In this document: in pieces, positions 35,503 to 43,383 of the stretch
Numbering within the stretch: the first letter of the stretch is position 1
Layout of the letters: every line of letters starts with the position of its first letter
NCBI RefSeq assembly: GCF_000380985.1
Contig: NZ_KB905692.1
Location: forward strand, 310,001 to 374,000
Length of the DNA: 64,000 nucleotides
Origin: Proteiniphilum acetatigenes DSM 18083
Lineage (GTDB): Bacteria; Bacteroidota; Bacteroidia; Bacteroidales; Dysgonomonadaceae
Direction: 5' to 3'
The notes under the pieces: generated by a model
Databases searched by the model: none
What the model was told of the DNA's origin: nothing
What the model saw: the letters and a program-made list of their open reading frames with translations, nothing else
Translations under genes and position numbers: made by a program

Positions 35503-38274
35503 ATGGAAACAACTAAATCAAAATCATTTCGGGAACTTACAGTGAAAGGAAAAAACTACTTTTACAGTTCTCTCAAAGACCTTCCTTATGGTCAGGTTGA
35601 ACATCTCCCATTCAGTATCCGCATTCTATTGGAAAATGTATTACGGAATTATGACGGGTTTAGCATCACAGATGACCATATCAATACGTTGGTTAACTGG
35701 TCACCTGCCCCGGTTGATAAGGATATCCCTTTTAAACCGGCGCGTATTCTAATGCAAGACTTTACCGGAGTACCTGCTGTTGTTGACATGGCTTCACTTC
35801 GCGCTGAATATATCCGGCATGGCAAAGATGGCCAGAAAATTAATCCTGCCATTCCTGTCGATTTAGTGATCGATCACTCGGTACAGGTTGACTATTACGG
35901 CACGGACTATTCATACGACAAAAACGTACAAGTAGAGTATGAAAGAAACAAGGAACGGTACGAATTATTAAAATGGGCCCAGAACGGGCTTCGTAATTTC
36001 ACAGTAGTTCCTCCCGGATTGGGCATTTGTCATCAGGTTAACCTGGAATACTTAGCAAAGGGGATTATAAGCCGTGATGGTTGGCTATTCCCTGACTCAT
36101 TGGTTGGCACCGATTCTCATACCCCTATGGTGAATGGCATAGGAGTAATTGGATGGGGAGTTGGCGGGATTGAGGCAGAAGCAGCCATGCTTGGACAACC
36201 TATTTTCTTTACCTGTCCCGAAGTAATAGGGTTGAAGTTAACAGGAAAGATCCCGGAACAATGTACCGCTACCGATATGGTATTGTCGATCACGAAAGTG
36301 TTAAGGGACAAAGGTGTTGTCGGGAAATTTGTTGAAGTGTTTGGTGATGGTTTGGACACTTTAACAGTTACCGACAGAGCTACTATTTCCAACATGTCGC
36401 CCGAATTCGGATGTACGGTAACCTATTTCCCGATTGATGAACTCACCTTGCAATACATGCGTCAAACCAATCGTACGGAAGAAGAGGTAGAGATTGTCGA
36501 AACATATTGTAAAGAGAATCTGTTATGGCGGACAGGAAATGAAAATATTCAGTATTCCTCACTGGTGGAATTTGATCTGTCTACACTTCAACCCACTGTT
36601 TCAGGACCTAAACGTCCTCAGGACAAAATCCTGGTCAAAGAGTTGGGTAAGCAATTCCAGATTCTGCTGGAAAAAGAATATGCCAGGTCTTATTATCCTG
36701 TACATGACAGACGTGAATCCGCCTGGCTTGCCGACGGGGGCTCGGGAACAGAATTTACTTTTGGTAAGGTTCCGGTCAATGCACCCACCACCTATGAGGT
36801 AGAAAGGGAATCTATCCGATCAGTAAGAATTAAACACAAGAATAAAGAGTTTGTATTAAGTGACGGAAGTATAGTTATTGCTGCCATCACAAGTTGTACC
36901 AATACATCTAATCCGGCTGTAATGGTAGGAGCCGGATTATTGGCAAGAAATGCGGTGAAGAGGGGATTACGCACGAAATCGTGGGTTAAAACCTCTCTGG
37001 CTCCGGGATCTAAAGTTGTAACACAGTATCTGGAGCGCTCCGGACTAAATGCCGATCTGGAAGCTTTGCGTTTTCATACGGTAGGATATGGTTGTACATC
37101 CTGCATCGGAAATTCCGGACCGCTTCCTCCCCAAATAGCCGAAGCTGTGGAAAAGGGCGAATTGATTGTATCGTCAGTATTGTCCGGTAACAGGAATTTT
37201 GAGGCTCGTGTCCATCCACAGGTAAAGATGAATTTTCTGATGTCTCCGATGCTTGTTGTTGCTTATGCATTGGTAGGCAGAATAGATATCAATCTCATGG
37301 AAGATCCCCTGGACTATGATCCGAATGGTGATCCCGTGTATCTTAAAGATATCTGGCCCAACAGGGATGAAATAACAGAAACAATTAAAGCCTGCATGAG
37401 GGTCGAAGATTTTAAGCAGGTCTACGATGTGATCTTTGACGGTTCTACTGATTGGCAAAATCTGAAAGTCAACCTGGATCAGAATTACGAATGGGACAGA
37501 AATTCAACATACATTAAAGAGTCTCCATTTTTCGAAGGGTTGAGTGAAGAATTGCCCCCATTAAAGGATATACATAATGCCCGGGTGTTATTATATCTGG
37601 GTGATTCTGTAACTACCGATCATATCTCTCCTGCAGGTTCATTCAGAGAAGATAGTGCTGCAGGTAAATATCTGCTGGAGCACGGGGTCATCCGGGCAGA
37701 CTTCAATTCTTACGGTTCTCGCAGGGGTAATCATGAAGTGATGATGCGCGGTACTTTTGCCAATGTCCGCATCAAAAATAAAATTACAAATAGAGAAGGT
37801 GGATATAGTACTTATTTCCCGGCAAATGAAGTGAAAACCGTTTACGAAACGGCAATGTCCTATAAAAACGACGGAACAGCCCTGATCGTCCTGGCCGGTA
37901 AAGAATACGGTTCCGGTTCATCAAGAGACTGGGCGGCAAAAGGGACATTCCTGTTAGGAATAAAAGCTGTGATTGCCGAGAGTTTCGAACGAATCCATAG
38001 AAGTAATTTAGTGGGTATGGGCGTTGCACCATTGGTATTTATGAATGGACAGAATGCTGAGTCACTGGGATTAGATGGGACTGAAACCTTTTCTATAACC
38101 GGTTTAGCGAATGATCTGATTCCCCATAAAATACTTGACGTCAATGCGGTGCATCCATCGGGAAAAGTTACTGGTTTTCAGGTTGAAGCACGTTTAGATT
38201 CCAATATTGAGATAGAGTATTACAAAAATGAAGGTATTCTGCAATATGTATTACGTGAGTATCTCAGGAGATAA
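35503..38274 (+). CDS. acnA: aconitate hydratase, AcnA/IRP type
   Basis: 923 residues from the ATG at 35503; the upstream in-frame extension is not typical of the family. Cluster cysteines are Cys465 (ITSCTNTSN), Cys531 and Cys534 (GYGCTSCIGNSG); GTDSHTPMVNGIGVIGWGVGG and the C-terminal swivel domain (GKEYGSGSSRDWAAKG) are also clear. It belongs to the AcnA/iron-regulatory-protein branch, longer than the mitochondrial-type aconitase at 19531. Two aconitases of different subfamilies thus occur within 20 kb. A role at low iron or under oxidative stress is known for AcnA in other bacteria and is only inferred here. Confidence 0.94.
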   Translation: METTKSKSFRELTVKGKNYFYSSLKDLPYGQVEHLPFSIRILLENVLRNYDGFSITDDHINTLVNWSPAPVDKDIPFKPARILMQDFTGVPAVVDMASLRAEYIRHGKDGQKINPAIPVDLVIDHSVQVDYYGTDYSYDKNVQVEYERNKERYELLKWAQNGLRNFTVVPPGLGICHQVNLEYLAKGIISRDGWLFPDSLVGTDSHTPMVNGIGVIGWGVGGIEAEAAMLGQPIFFTCPEVIGLKLTGKIPEQCTATDMVLSITKVLRDKGVVGKFVEVFGDGLDTLTVTDRATISNMSPEFGCTVTYFPIDELTLQYMRQTNRTEEEVEIVETYCKENLLWRTGNENIQYSSLVEFDLSTLQPTVSGPKRPQDKILVKELGKQFQILLEKEYARSYYPVHDRRESAWLADGGSGTEFTFGKVPVNAPTTYEVERESIRSVRIKHKNKEFVLSDGSIVIAAITSCTNTSNPAVMVGAGLLARNAVKRGLRTKSWVKTSLAPGSKVVTQYLERSGLNADLEALRFHTVGYGCTSCIGNSGPLPPQIAEAVEKGELIVSSVLSGNRNFEARVHPQVKMNFLMSPMLVVAYALVGRIDINLMEDPLDYDPNGDPVYLKDIWPNRDEITETIKACMRVEDFKQVYDVIFDGSTDWQNLKVNLDQNYEWDRNSTYIKESPFFEGLSEELPPLKDIHNARVLLYLGDSVTTDHISPAGSFREDSAAGKYLLEHGVIRADFNSYGSRRGNHEVMMRGTFANVRIKNKITNREGGYSTYFPANEVKTVYETAMSYKNDGTALIVLAGKEYGSGSSRDWAAKGTFLLGIKAVIAESFERIHRSNLVGMGVAPLVFMNGQNAESLGLDGTETFSITGLANDLIPHKILDVNAVHPSGKVTGFQVEARLDSNIEIEYYKNEGILQYVLREYLRR

Positions 38275-38316
38275 CGGCAACAAGCCGCTCCGTTGTCAAG
38301 GTATCCGAAAAAGAAA

Positions 38317-38354
38317 AGTTATCCTGACATGAAAGCTTTTCTGTCAGGATAACT
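38317..38354. terminator. bidirectional terminator between acnA and the CoA-transferase
   Basis: A perfect 13-bp stem (AGTTATCCTGACA / TGTCAGGATAACT) with a 12-nt loop lies between two convergent genes, with CCATTTATTTTT after it on the plus strand. Confidence 0.85.
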
Positions 38355-38402
38355 CCATTTATTTTTAATTTACAAACTCCTGAGAGTTATTTCTAAACGA
38401 CG

Positions 38403-39899
38403 TCAACCTATCTGATATTTCGAGAAGTCGGTATTGAGCATGCTTCGGGTTTCTTTCAAGGCATGATGGAAAGCGTAGCAAGCGTAAATATCCTGAGGAA
38501 GATGCCCCTTTACGCCACGGTTAAGATATTCATACAGAAGCGGACGATAATCGGGATGGGCACACTTCTCGATGATCTCTTCGGCGCGTTTCCTTGGCCC
38601 TTTGCCCCGCAGGTCGGCTACACCAAATTCCGACACCACAATCTTCACAGAATGCTCATTGTGATCTTCATGCGTCACTTTGGGCACGATGCAGCTTATA
38701 GCACCATTCTTGGCGGTAGAAGGAGTAAGGAAAATAGAAAGGTAAGAGTTGCGGGTAAAATCACCCGACCCACCGATCCCGTTCATCATATGGGTACCAT
38801 TCACATGGGTGGAGTTCACGCTGCCGAAGATATCCACTTCGATGGCGGTATTCAGGGCGATGATACCGAGTCGACGCGCCATCCCCGGATTATTGGAGAC
38901 CTCCGACGGGCGTAATACCAGTTTATTTTTAAAGAAATCGAGATCGTTATAGAACTGATGAAGCGCATCATTGCTTACAGTAAGCGAACAGCCGCTGGCG
39001 AACGAGATGAAACCTTTCTGCATCATGTCGAGGACAGCGTCCTGTATCACTTCCGTATATACTTCGAAACGAGGGATATCGGGATTGCTTCCCATCGAGG
39101 CCAACACAGCGTTGGCAATATTTCCCACTCCCGACTGGATAGGCAGAAAATGGGCGGGAATACGTCCTGCTTTCATCTCCGACACGAAAAAGTCGGCCAC
39201 ATTGTTTCCTATCTGCCGGGTAACCTCATCCACCGGAGCGAAACCGCTTCCTTCGCCGTCCCTGTCGGTTTCCACCACAAATATCTTTTTCGGATCCACC
39301 TTCACATAATCGAGCCCTACACGTGCCTGTACTTCGAATATAGGTATTTCCCGCCGCTTGGGAGGATCCTGCAGTTCGTATATATCGTGAATACCACGTA
39401 ATTTCGAGGGGACTTGCTTGTTAAGCTCCACGATCACGATATCTGCCAGCCGACAGATGGTGGGTGTAATCCCCACGGCGGTCGTCGGAACGATCTCCCC
39501 TTTCTCGGTCACTTCACAAGCCTCTATAACAGCCACATTGACCTTGCCGAGAAACCCATACCGGATTTCCTGGGCCAACTGCGAAAGATGAAGATCGAAA
39601 TAGTCCAATTCTCCCCGGTTGATCGCATCACGCATATCTTTGTTAGTCTGGTAAGGTGTACGGAATTTGATCGCTTTCGCACGGGCGAGTGCACCGTCTA
39701 TGGAGTCACCGGTGGATGCTCCCGTGAAAATACCGATCTTGAAAGGATTGCCTTTGGCATGTTCTGCCTCCGCCCTTTTAGCAATCTCTACCGGAACCAC
39801 TTTGGGACATCCGGCATGGGTAAAACCGCTGAAGCCTACATTGTCGTCATTTTTCACGAGTGCCGCAGCCTCTTCAGCGCTAATAAATTGTAATGCCAT
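38403..39899 (-). CDS. acetyl-CoA hydrolase/transferase, probable succinyl-CoA:acetate CoA-transferase
   Basis: 498 residues, the Cat1/AarC family. The active-site Glu that forms the CoA thioester is Glu283 in EVYTEVIQDA; the C-terminal VNSTHVNGTHMMNGIGGSGDF is family-typical. These enzymes move CoA between succinate and acetate (or related acids), yielding acetate from acetyl-CoA while conserving the thioester. With citrate synthase and aconitases nearby it fits a modified TCA cycle or propionate/acetate fermentation. Whether the partner is acetate, succinate or butyrate cannot be fixed from sequence. Confidence 0.9.
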   Translation of the reverse strand: MALQFISAEEAAALVKNDDNVGFSGFTHAGCPKVVPVEIAKRAEAEHAKGNPFKIGIFTGASTGDSIDGALARAKAIKFRTPYQTNKDMRDAINRGELDYFDLHLSQLAQEIRYGFLGKVNVAVIEACEVTEKGEIVPTTAVGITPTICRLADIVIVELNKQVPSKLRGIHDIYELQDPPKRREIPIFEVQARVGLDYVKVDPKKIFVVETDRDGEGSGFAPVDEVTRQIGNNVADFFVSEMKAGRIPAHFLPIQSGVGNIANAVLASMGSNPDIPRFEVYTEVIQDAVLDMMQKGFISFASGCSLTVSNDALHQFYNDLDFFKNKLVLRPSEVSNNPGMARRLGIIALNTAIEVDIFGSVNSTHVNGTHMMNGIGGSGDFTRNSYLSIFLTPSTAKNGAISCIVPKVTHEDHNEHSVKIVVSEFGVADLRGKGPRKRAEEIIEKCAHPDYRPLLYEYLNRGVKGHLPQDIYACYAFHHALKETRSMLNTDFSKYQIG

Positions 39900-39940
39900 A
39901 AACAGTAAATATTTTTGTGTTTAGATAAATCGATATATTT

Positions 39941-40438
39941 TCAATACTTTCTTTGCATAATCTCTCCGTAAATCAACCCTTTTTTAAGTTCTTCACGGCC
40001 TGTTCCATCTCTCAGACCCTGAAGCAACGGATGCAGTGATTTCCTTGATTGATCCTCCCGGACATTATCAGGTGAATCAGGTGAATCAGGATCCAGCTCA
40101 TAAAAGGAATTTACATTATAATCAAAGGTATAACTCGAGAGGGTAGAGGGTTCTTCGTGAATAGATACCAGATCGATTGAGGACTGAAAATTATCGTATC
40201 TTTCCTTTGCCGAATAAGCAGCAGGTATCGGCGGGGGAGTTTTACGCTTTTTGCCCTGTGATTGAGGGGGTATAATCTCCTGCTCTTCATCCAAAAAGGG
40301 GCGGAATTCAGTTTCCGACCGCTCTTGTGCTTCTGATTGCTTCTGTTGCTGTTGCTTTTTCTTGCGGGAATCATTAAAAAAACCCAATATCATGAAAAAT
40401 ACCAGAAGGATAAAATAAATAATATCTCCAAACTCCAT
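39941..40438 (-). CDS. small single-span membrane protein, unknown
   Basis: 165 residues from the ATG at 40438 (MEFGDIIYFILLVFFMILGFF); a longer frame to 40465 lacks an ATG. One N-terminal membrane segment (about 5-22) is followed by a charged Gln/Lys-rich stretch, a long low-complexity, probably disordered, middle (acidic and Pro/Ser-rich) and a conserved-looking end, GLIYGEIMQRKY. Similar tail-bearing small proteins occur in Bacteroidales, as far as I recall, but no function is known to me. Confidence 0.6.
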   Translation of the reverse strand: MEFGDIIYFILLVFFMILGFFNDSRKKKQQQQKQSEAQERSETEFRPFLDEEQEIIPPQSQGKKRKTPPPIPAAYSAKERYDNFQSSIDLVSIHEEPSTLSSYTFDYNVNSFYELDPDSPDSPDNVREDQSRKSLHPLLQGLRDGTGREELKKGLIYGEIMQRKY

Positions 40439-40512
40439 ATTTTGATTAATTTTGCAACTGGACAAAAATAGTGATTTTTTCTGAATCGGAGGTTACATGG
40501 TCGATATAAAAA

Positions 40513-40540
40513 TCGAGAGCAACTTCACAGTTACTCTCGA
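40513..40540 (-). terminator. hairpin with T-tract in a leader, possible attenuator
   Basis: TCGAGAG / CTCTCGA form a 7-bp stem (plus AA/TT inside). On the minus strand it is followed directly by TTTTTATAT, like an intrinsic terminator. It lies between the minus-strand promoter at 40591 and the gene at 40438, so transcripts of roughly 75 nt would result if it works. Confidence 0.45.
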
Positions 40541-40590
40541 ACAATTAACCAAAACCTTAACTATGAAAAAATTTTTATTTTTCCTTGTGG

Positions 40591-40622
40591 CAAAGTTAGT
40601 ATAAGAAAAAGAATATTGCAAC
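40591..40622 (-). promoter_or_regulatory. minus-strand promoter upstream of the 165-aa protein gene
   Basis: On the minus strand: GTTG, a 20-bp spacer, TAACTTTG. The -7 box is exact and the -33 box is a close match to TTTG. Confidence 0.55.
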
Positions 40623-40696
40623 TTTTCTGTCGATAATTTGACATTTTAACTTTTCCCAAAAATTTTATAGTATATATCACAGTTTACAAATAAGTT

Positions 40697-42100
40697 ATGA
40701 AACCGACCACCGAAGGTTCCATACACCGAAAAGAAAAAATAAAAAATCGTATGAATCCGAACGGAGTAAAAGAAAAAAAACTATTCATAGAGACTTACGG
40801 CTGTCAAATGAATGTGGCGGATACGGAAGTAGTCGCTTCTATCATGGAAATGGATGGCTACAGCCTTACCGATAATGACCGCGATGCTGATGCTATTTTC
40901 GTAAACACCTGTTCTATAAGGGATAATGCAGAGCAACGAGTAGTACAGCGATTGGAATATTTCAATGCACTGAAGAGAAAAAGGAAAGAACCTCTTATCG
41001 TGGGCGTATTGGGATGTATGGCCGAAAGGGCAAAATCGGACCTGATAGACGATCATAATGTCGACCTGGTGGTAGGGCCCGATGCCTATCTCGACCTTCC
41101 CAATTTAGTCGGGGCGGCCGAAAGAGGCGAAAAAGCCATCAACATTGAGCTGTCAAAAACAGAGACATACAAAGATGTAATCCCTTTAAAGTTGAACGGC
41201 AGCAACATCTCCGGATATATTTCCATTATGCGGGGATGTGATAAATTCTGTACCTACTGTATTGTACCTTTTACCCGCGGACGGGAGCGCAGCCGTGAGC
41301 CGGAAAGTATATTGAATGAGTTACGTGTCATGCGCGAAAAGGGGTTCAGGGAGGTTACCCTCTTGGGGCAGAATGTAAACTCCTACCGTTTTATGGACAG
41401 CAACAGAAAAATTGATTTCCCCGCGTTGCTGGCTATGGTGGCTGAAGCCGCTCCCGGGATGCGGATCCGTTTCACCACATCACATCCACGGGACATGACC
41501 GATGAAACGCTGGAAACCATCGCCAAATACAAAAATCTCTGTAACTACATCCACCTTCCCGTACAATCGGGAAGTTCAAGGATGATGAAACTGATGAACA
41601 GAAGATACGACAGGGAGTGGTACATGGACAGGATTGCAGCCATCAAACGGATCATCCCCGGTTGCGGACTTTCTACCGACATCATGTGCGGATTCCATTC
41701 TGAAACGGAAGAAGACCATCAGGAGACACTCTCCATGATGCGCGAAGTGGGATTCGATTCGGCTTTCATGTTCAAATATTCGGAGCGACCGGGCACTTAC
41801 GCTGCAAGAAGATTGGAAGACAATGTACCGGAAGAGGTCAAAAGCAGACGCCTGCAAGAAATTATCGACCTGCAAATGGAATTGTCGCGGCAAAGCAACG
41901 AAAAGGATCTGGGTAAAGAATTCGAGGTACTCACAGAAGGATTCTCCAAGCGCTCACGGGAACAACTCTTCGGCCGTACCGACCAGAATAAGGTAGTTAT
42001 TTTTGATAAGAAAAAACACCGCATCGGAGAGTTTGTAAAGGTGAAAATAACAGGCTTTACAGCCGCTACATTACTGGGAGATTCGTTGTCAGCCGAATAA
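40697..42100 (+). CDS. miaB: tRNA-2-methylthio-N6-dimethylallyladenosine synthase
   Basis: 467 residues. It is a radical SAM methylthiotransferase: N-terminal UPF0004 domain with Cys36 (YGCQMNVADT), Cys72 (NTCSIRDNAEQRV) and Cys107 (LGCMAER) for the auxiliary cluster, the radical SAM motif Cys181-Cys185-Cys188 (GCDKFCTYC), and a C-terminal TRAM domain. It methylthiolates i6A37 in tRNAs reading UNN codons. The ATG at 40697 adds 18 residues before another Met; either could be used. Confidence 0.95.
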   Translation: MKPTTEGSIHRKEKIKNRMNPNGVKEKKLFIETYGCQMNVADTEVVASIMEMDGYSLTDNDRDADAIFVNTCSIRDNAEQRVVQRLEYFNALKRKRKEPLIVGVLGCMAERAKSDLIDDHNVDLVVGPDAYLDLPNLVGAAERGEKAINIELSKTETYKDVIPLKLNGSNISGYISIMRGCDKFCTYCIVPFTRGRERSREPESILNELRVMREKGFREVTLLGQNVNSYRFMDSNRKIDFPALLAMVAEAAPGMRIRFTTSHPRDMTDETLETIAKYKNLCNYIHLPVQSGSSRMMKLMNRRYDREWYMDRIAAIKRIIPGCGLSTDIMCGFHSETEEDHQETLSMMREVGFDSAFMFKYSERPGTYAARRLEDNVPEEVKSRRLQEIIDLQMELSRQSNEKDLGKEFEVLTEGFSKRSREQLFGRTDQNKVVIFDKKKHRIGEFVKVKITGFTAATLLGDSLSAE

Positions 42101-42246
42101 TATCCGATCCTGGAAATTTCTGTTTCGAAAAACAATTTTGCCGGTAATGTGTTCTATCTAATAAAGAAGGCGTTCAATAAGCTGTTAGGATTGTAGTAAC
42201 AAAGCTTGATTGAGTATTATTAAAATAATATTTTCGTTATCTCAAT

Positions 42247-42314
42247 GAACTATTTCGTTAAGTGAGAGCAGAAACAAAGCTTACTTTGGGTTATGCCTGG
42301 CACAGAAATAGTCT
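42247..42314. repeat. copy of the dispersed intergenic repeat
   Basis: 68 bp with ends GAACTATTTCG and GAAATAGTCT that are inverted repeats of each other, and a centre AGAGCAGAAACAAAGCTTACTT...TTATGCC. It aligns with 27096 and with both ends of 45806. It occupies part of the 254-bp gap between miaB and the YtxH-like gene, where nothing else is recognised. Confidence 0.65.
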
Positions 42315-42354
42315 GATATACAAATTGAACTATTAACTATTAAACGCAAAAATT

Positions 42355-42597
42355 ATGAAATCAGAAGCAAAACTATTATTAGGTTTAGGAATCGGCGTTG
42401 CTCTCGGAGCTGCAGTAGGTTACATTATGGGAAGTGACAGAAAAGAGGAGTGGCTGGAGCAGGCCAACGAGTTTGCAGATAAAGTACGAGCCAATGTCAA
42501 AACCGCTATCTACAAAGGAAAAAGCGAAGTACAGGATTTAAAGGAAGATATAGATGACATTGCCGAAATAGCCAAGAAAGAGCTGGCAAAACAATAA
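42355..42597 (+). CDS. YtxH-domain small membrane protein
   Basis: 80 residues: one glycine-rich membrane segment (LLLGLGIGVALGAAVGYIMG) followed by an amphipathic helical tail rich in Glu, Lys and Ala. This is the YtxH-like layout (general stress proteins of unknown biochemical role). It begins a run of three small genes in one direction with gaps of 28 bp and a 4-bp overlap. Confidence 0.75.
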   Translation: MKSEAKLLLGLGIGVALGAAVGYIMGSDRKEEWLEQANEFADKVRANVKTAIYKGKSEVQDLKEDIDDIAEIAKKELAKQ

Positions 42598-42625
42598 ATA
42601 TCTTATCCTTTAACCGAACAAAACG

Positions 42626-43003
42626 ATGGAAGAGAAAAAGGTAAGTACGCTATTCGAGGAAATGCGGGATGATATTTCGAACTACATCTCCAGTTCGCTC
42701 GAACTCGGAAAACTGGAAGTGTACGAGAAAGTAAGTCTGGGTTCAGCTGCAATCAGTTATGGCCTGATTATAGCAGGGATCGCTTTGGTAGCGCTTTTTT
42801 TCGCACTGGTAACAGCAGCCCTCTACCTGGCTGAACTGCTTGAAAGCCTCTGGGCAGGCTTTGGCATTGTATCTGCATTTTCCATTTTGGTGTTGCTGAT
42901 TATGCTACTTTTGAAAAAGCGTTTCAACCAGAAAATATCAAATGGGGTAGTACGCTTTCTGATGACGCAAGATGATAAGGATGATAAAAAGAGTGACAAA
43001 TGA
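42626..43003 (+). CDS. phage-holin-superfamily-like membrane protein
   Basis: 125 residues. An N-terminal amphipathic region (MRDDISNYISSSLELGKLEVYEKVS) is followed by two membrane segments (about 48-71 and 80-98) and a basic tail. This is the pattern of the 'putative actinobacterial holin-X' / phage holin III superfamily proteins often found beside YtxH genes. No phage genes are near, so a lysis role is unlikely. Confidence 0.65.
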   Translation: MEEKKVSTLFEEMRDDISNYISSSLELGKLEVYEKVSLGSAAISYGLIIAGIALVALFFALVTAALYLAELLESLWAGFGIVSAFSILVLLIMLLLKKRFNQKISNGVVRFLMTQDDKDDKKSDK

Positions 43004-43383
43004 GTACCTATAAATTAACTCCGCTGGAGGAACTTCGGTTAGAAAAGAAACGGTTGCGTGAAGAACGTGTCATTGCAAGTCAACGGCTATCGTATCAATT
43101 ACAGTATTTGAACGATAACTGGGGAACGATGCTCACAAAAGGCATAACTTCCTCGGTAAAATCAAAACTGGCCGAAACAGTAGATCATTTGTCGAGCGGT
43201 TCTTCTTATTCCGTCACTCCTTTTGTGACAAAGAGAACCAACCCCTGGTTGAATCTCGCCTTGTCGAATCTTCCTCTTATAGGATCTCTCTCATGGAAAG
43301 TCGCCAAACCGGCACTCATAGCATTTGCTGTCAGGAAGATTCCATCCATGCTGTTCGGTAGAAAAAGAAAAAGAATTAAATAG
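43000..43383 (+). CDS. unknown basic protein of the YtxH/holin-like run
   Basis: 127 residues, not recognised. The N-terminal third is a charged helix (EELRLEKKRLREERVIASQRLSYQ), the middle is polar, and a hydrophobic stretch near 85-115 ends in a strongly basic tail (GRKRKRIK). The start codon overlaps the upstream stop by 4 bp, so it is translationally coupled to the holin-like gene. It overlaps the end of the convergent spoT gene by 8 bp. Confidence 0.6.
   Translation: MSTYKLTPLEELRLEKKRLREERVIASQRLSYQLQYLNDNWGTMLTKGITSSVKSKLAETVDHLSSGSSYSVTPFVTKRTNPWLNLALSNLPLIGSLSWKVAKPALIAFAVRKIPSMLFGRKRKRIK

Noticed and set aside
40563..40604. 13-codon leader peptide MKKFLFFLVAKLV on the plus strand
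   Set aside because: It overlaps the minus-strand promoter, shows no regulatory codon run and lies 90 bp before miaB; chance is more likely.
42626..43003. Prophage remnant because of the holin-like protein
   Set aside because: No integrase, structural or lysis genes are nearby; the YtxH-holin-like pair is a common chromosomal arrangement.
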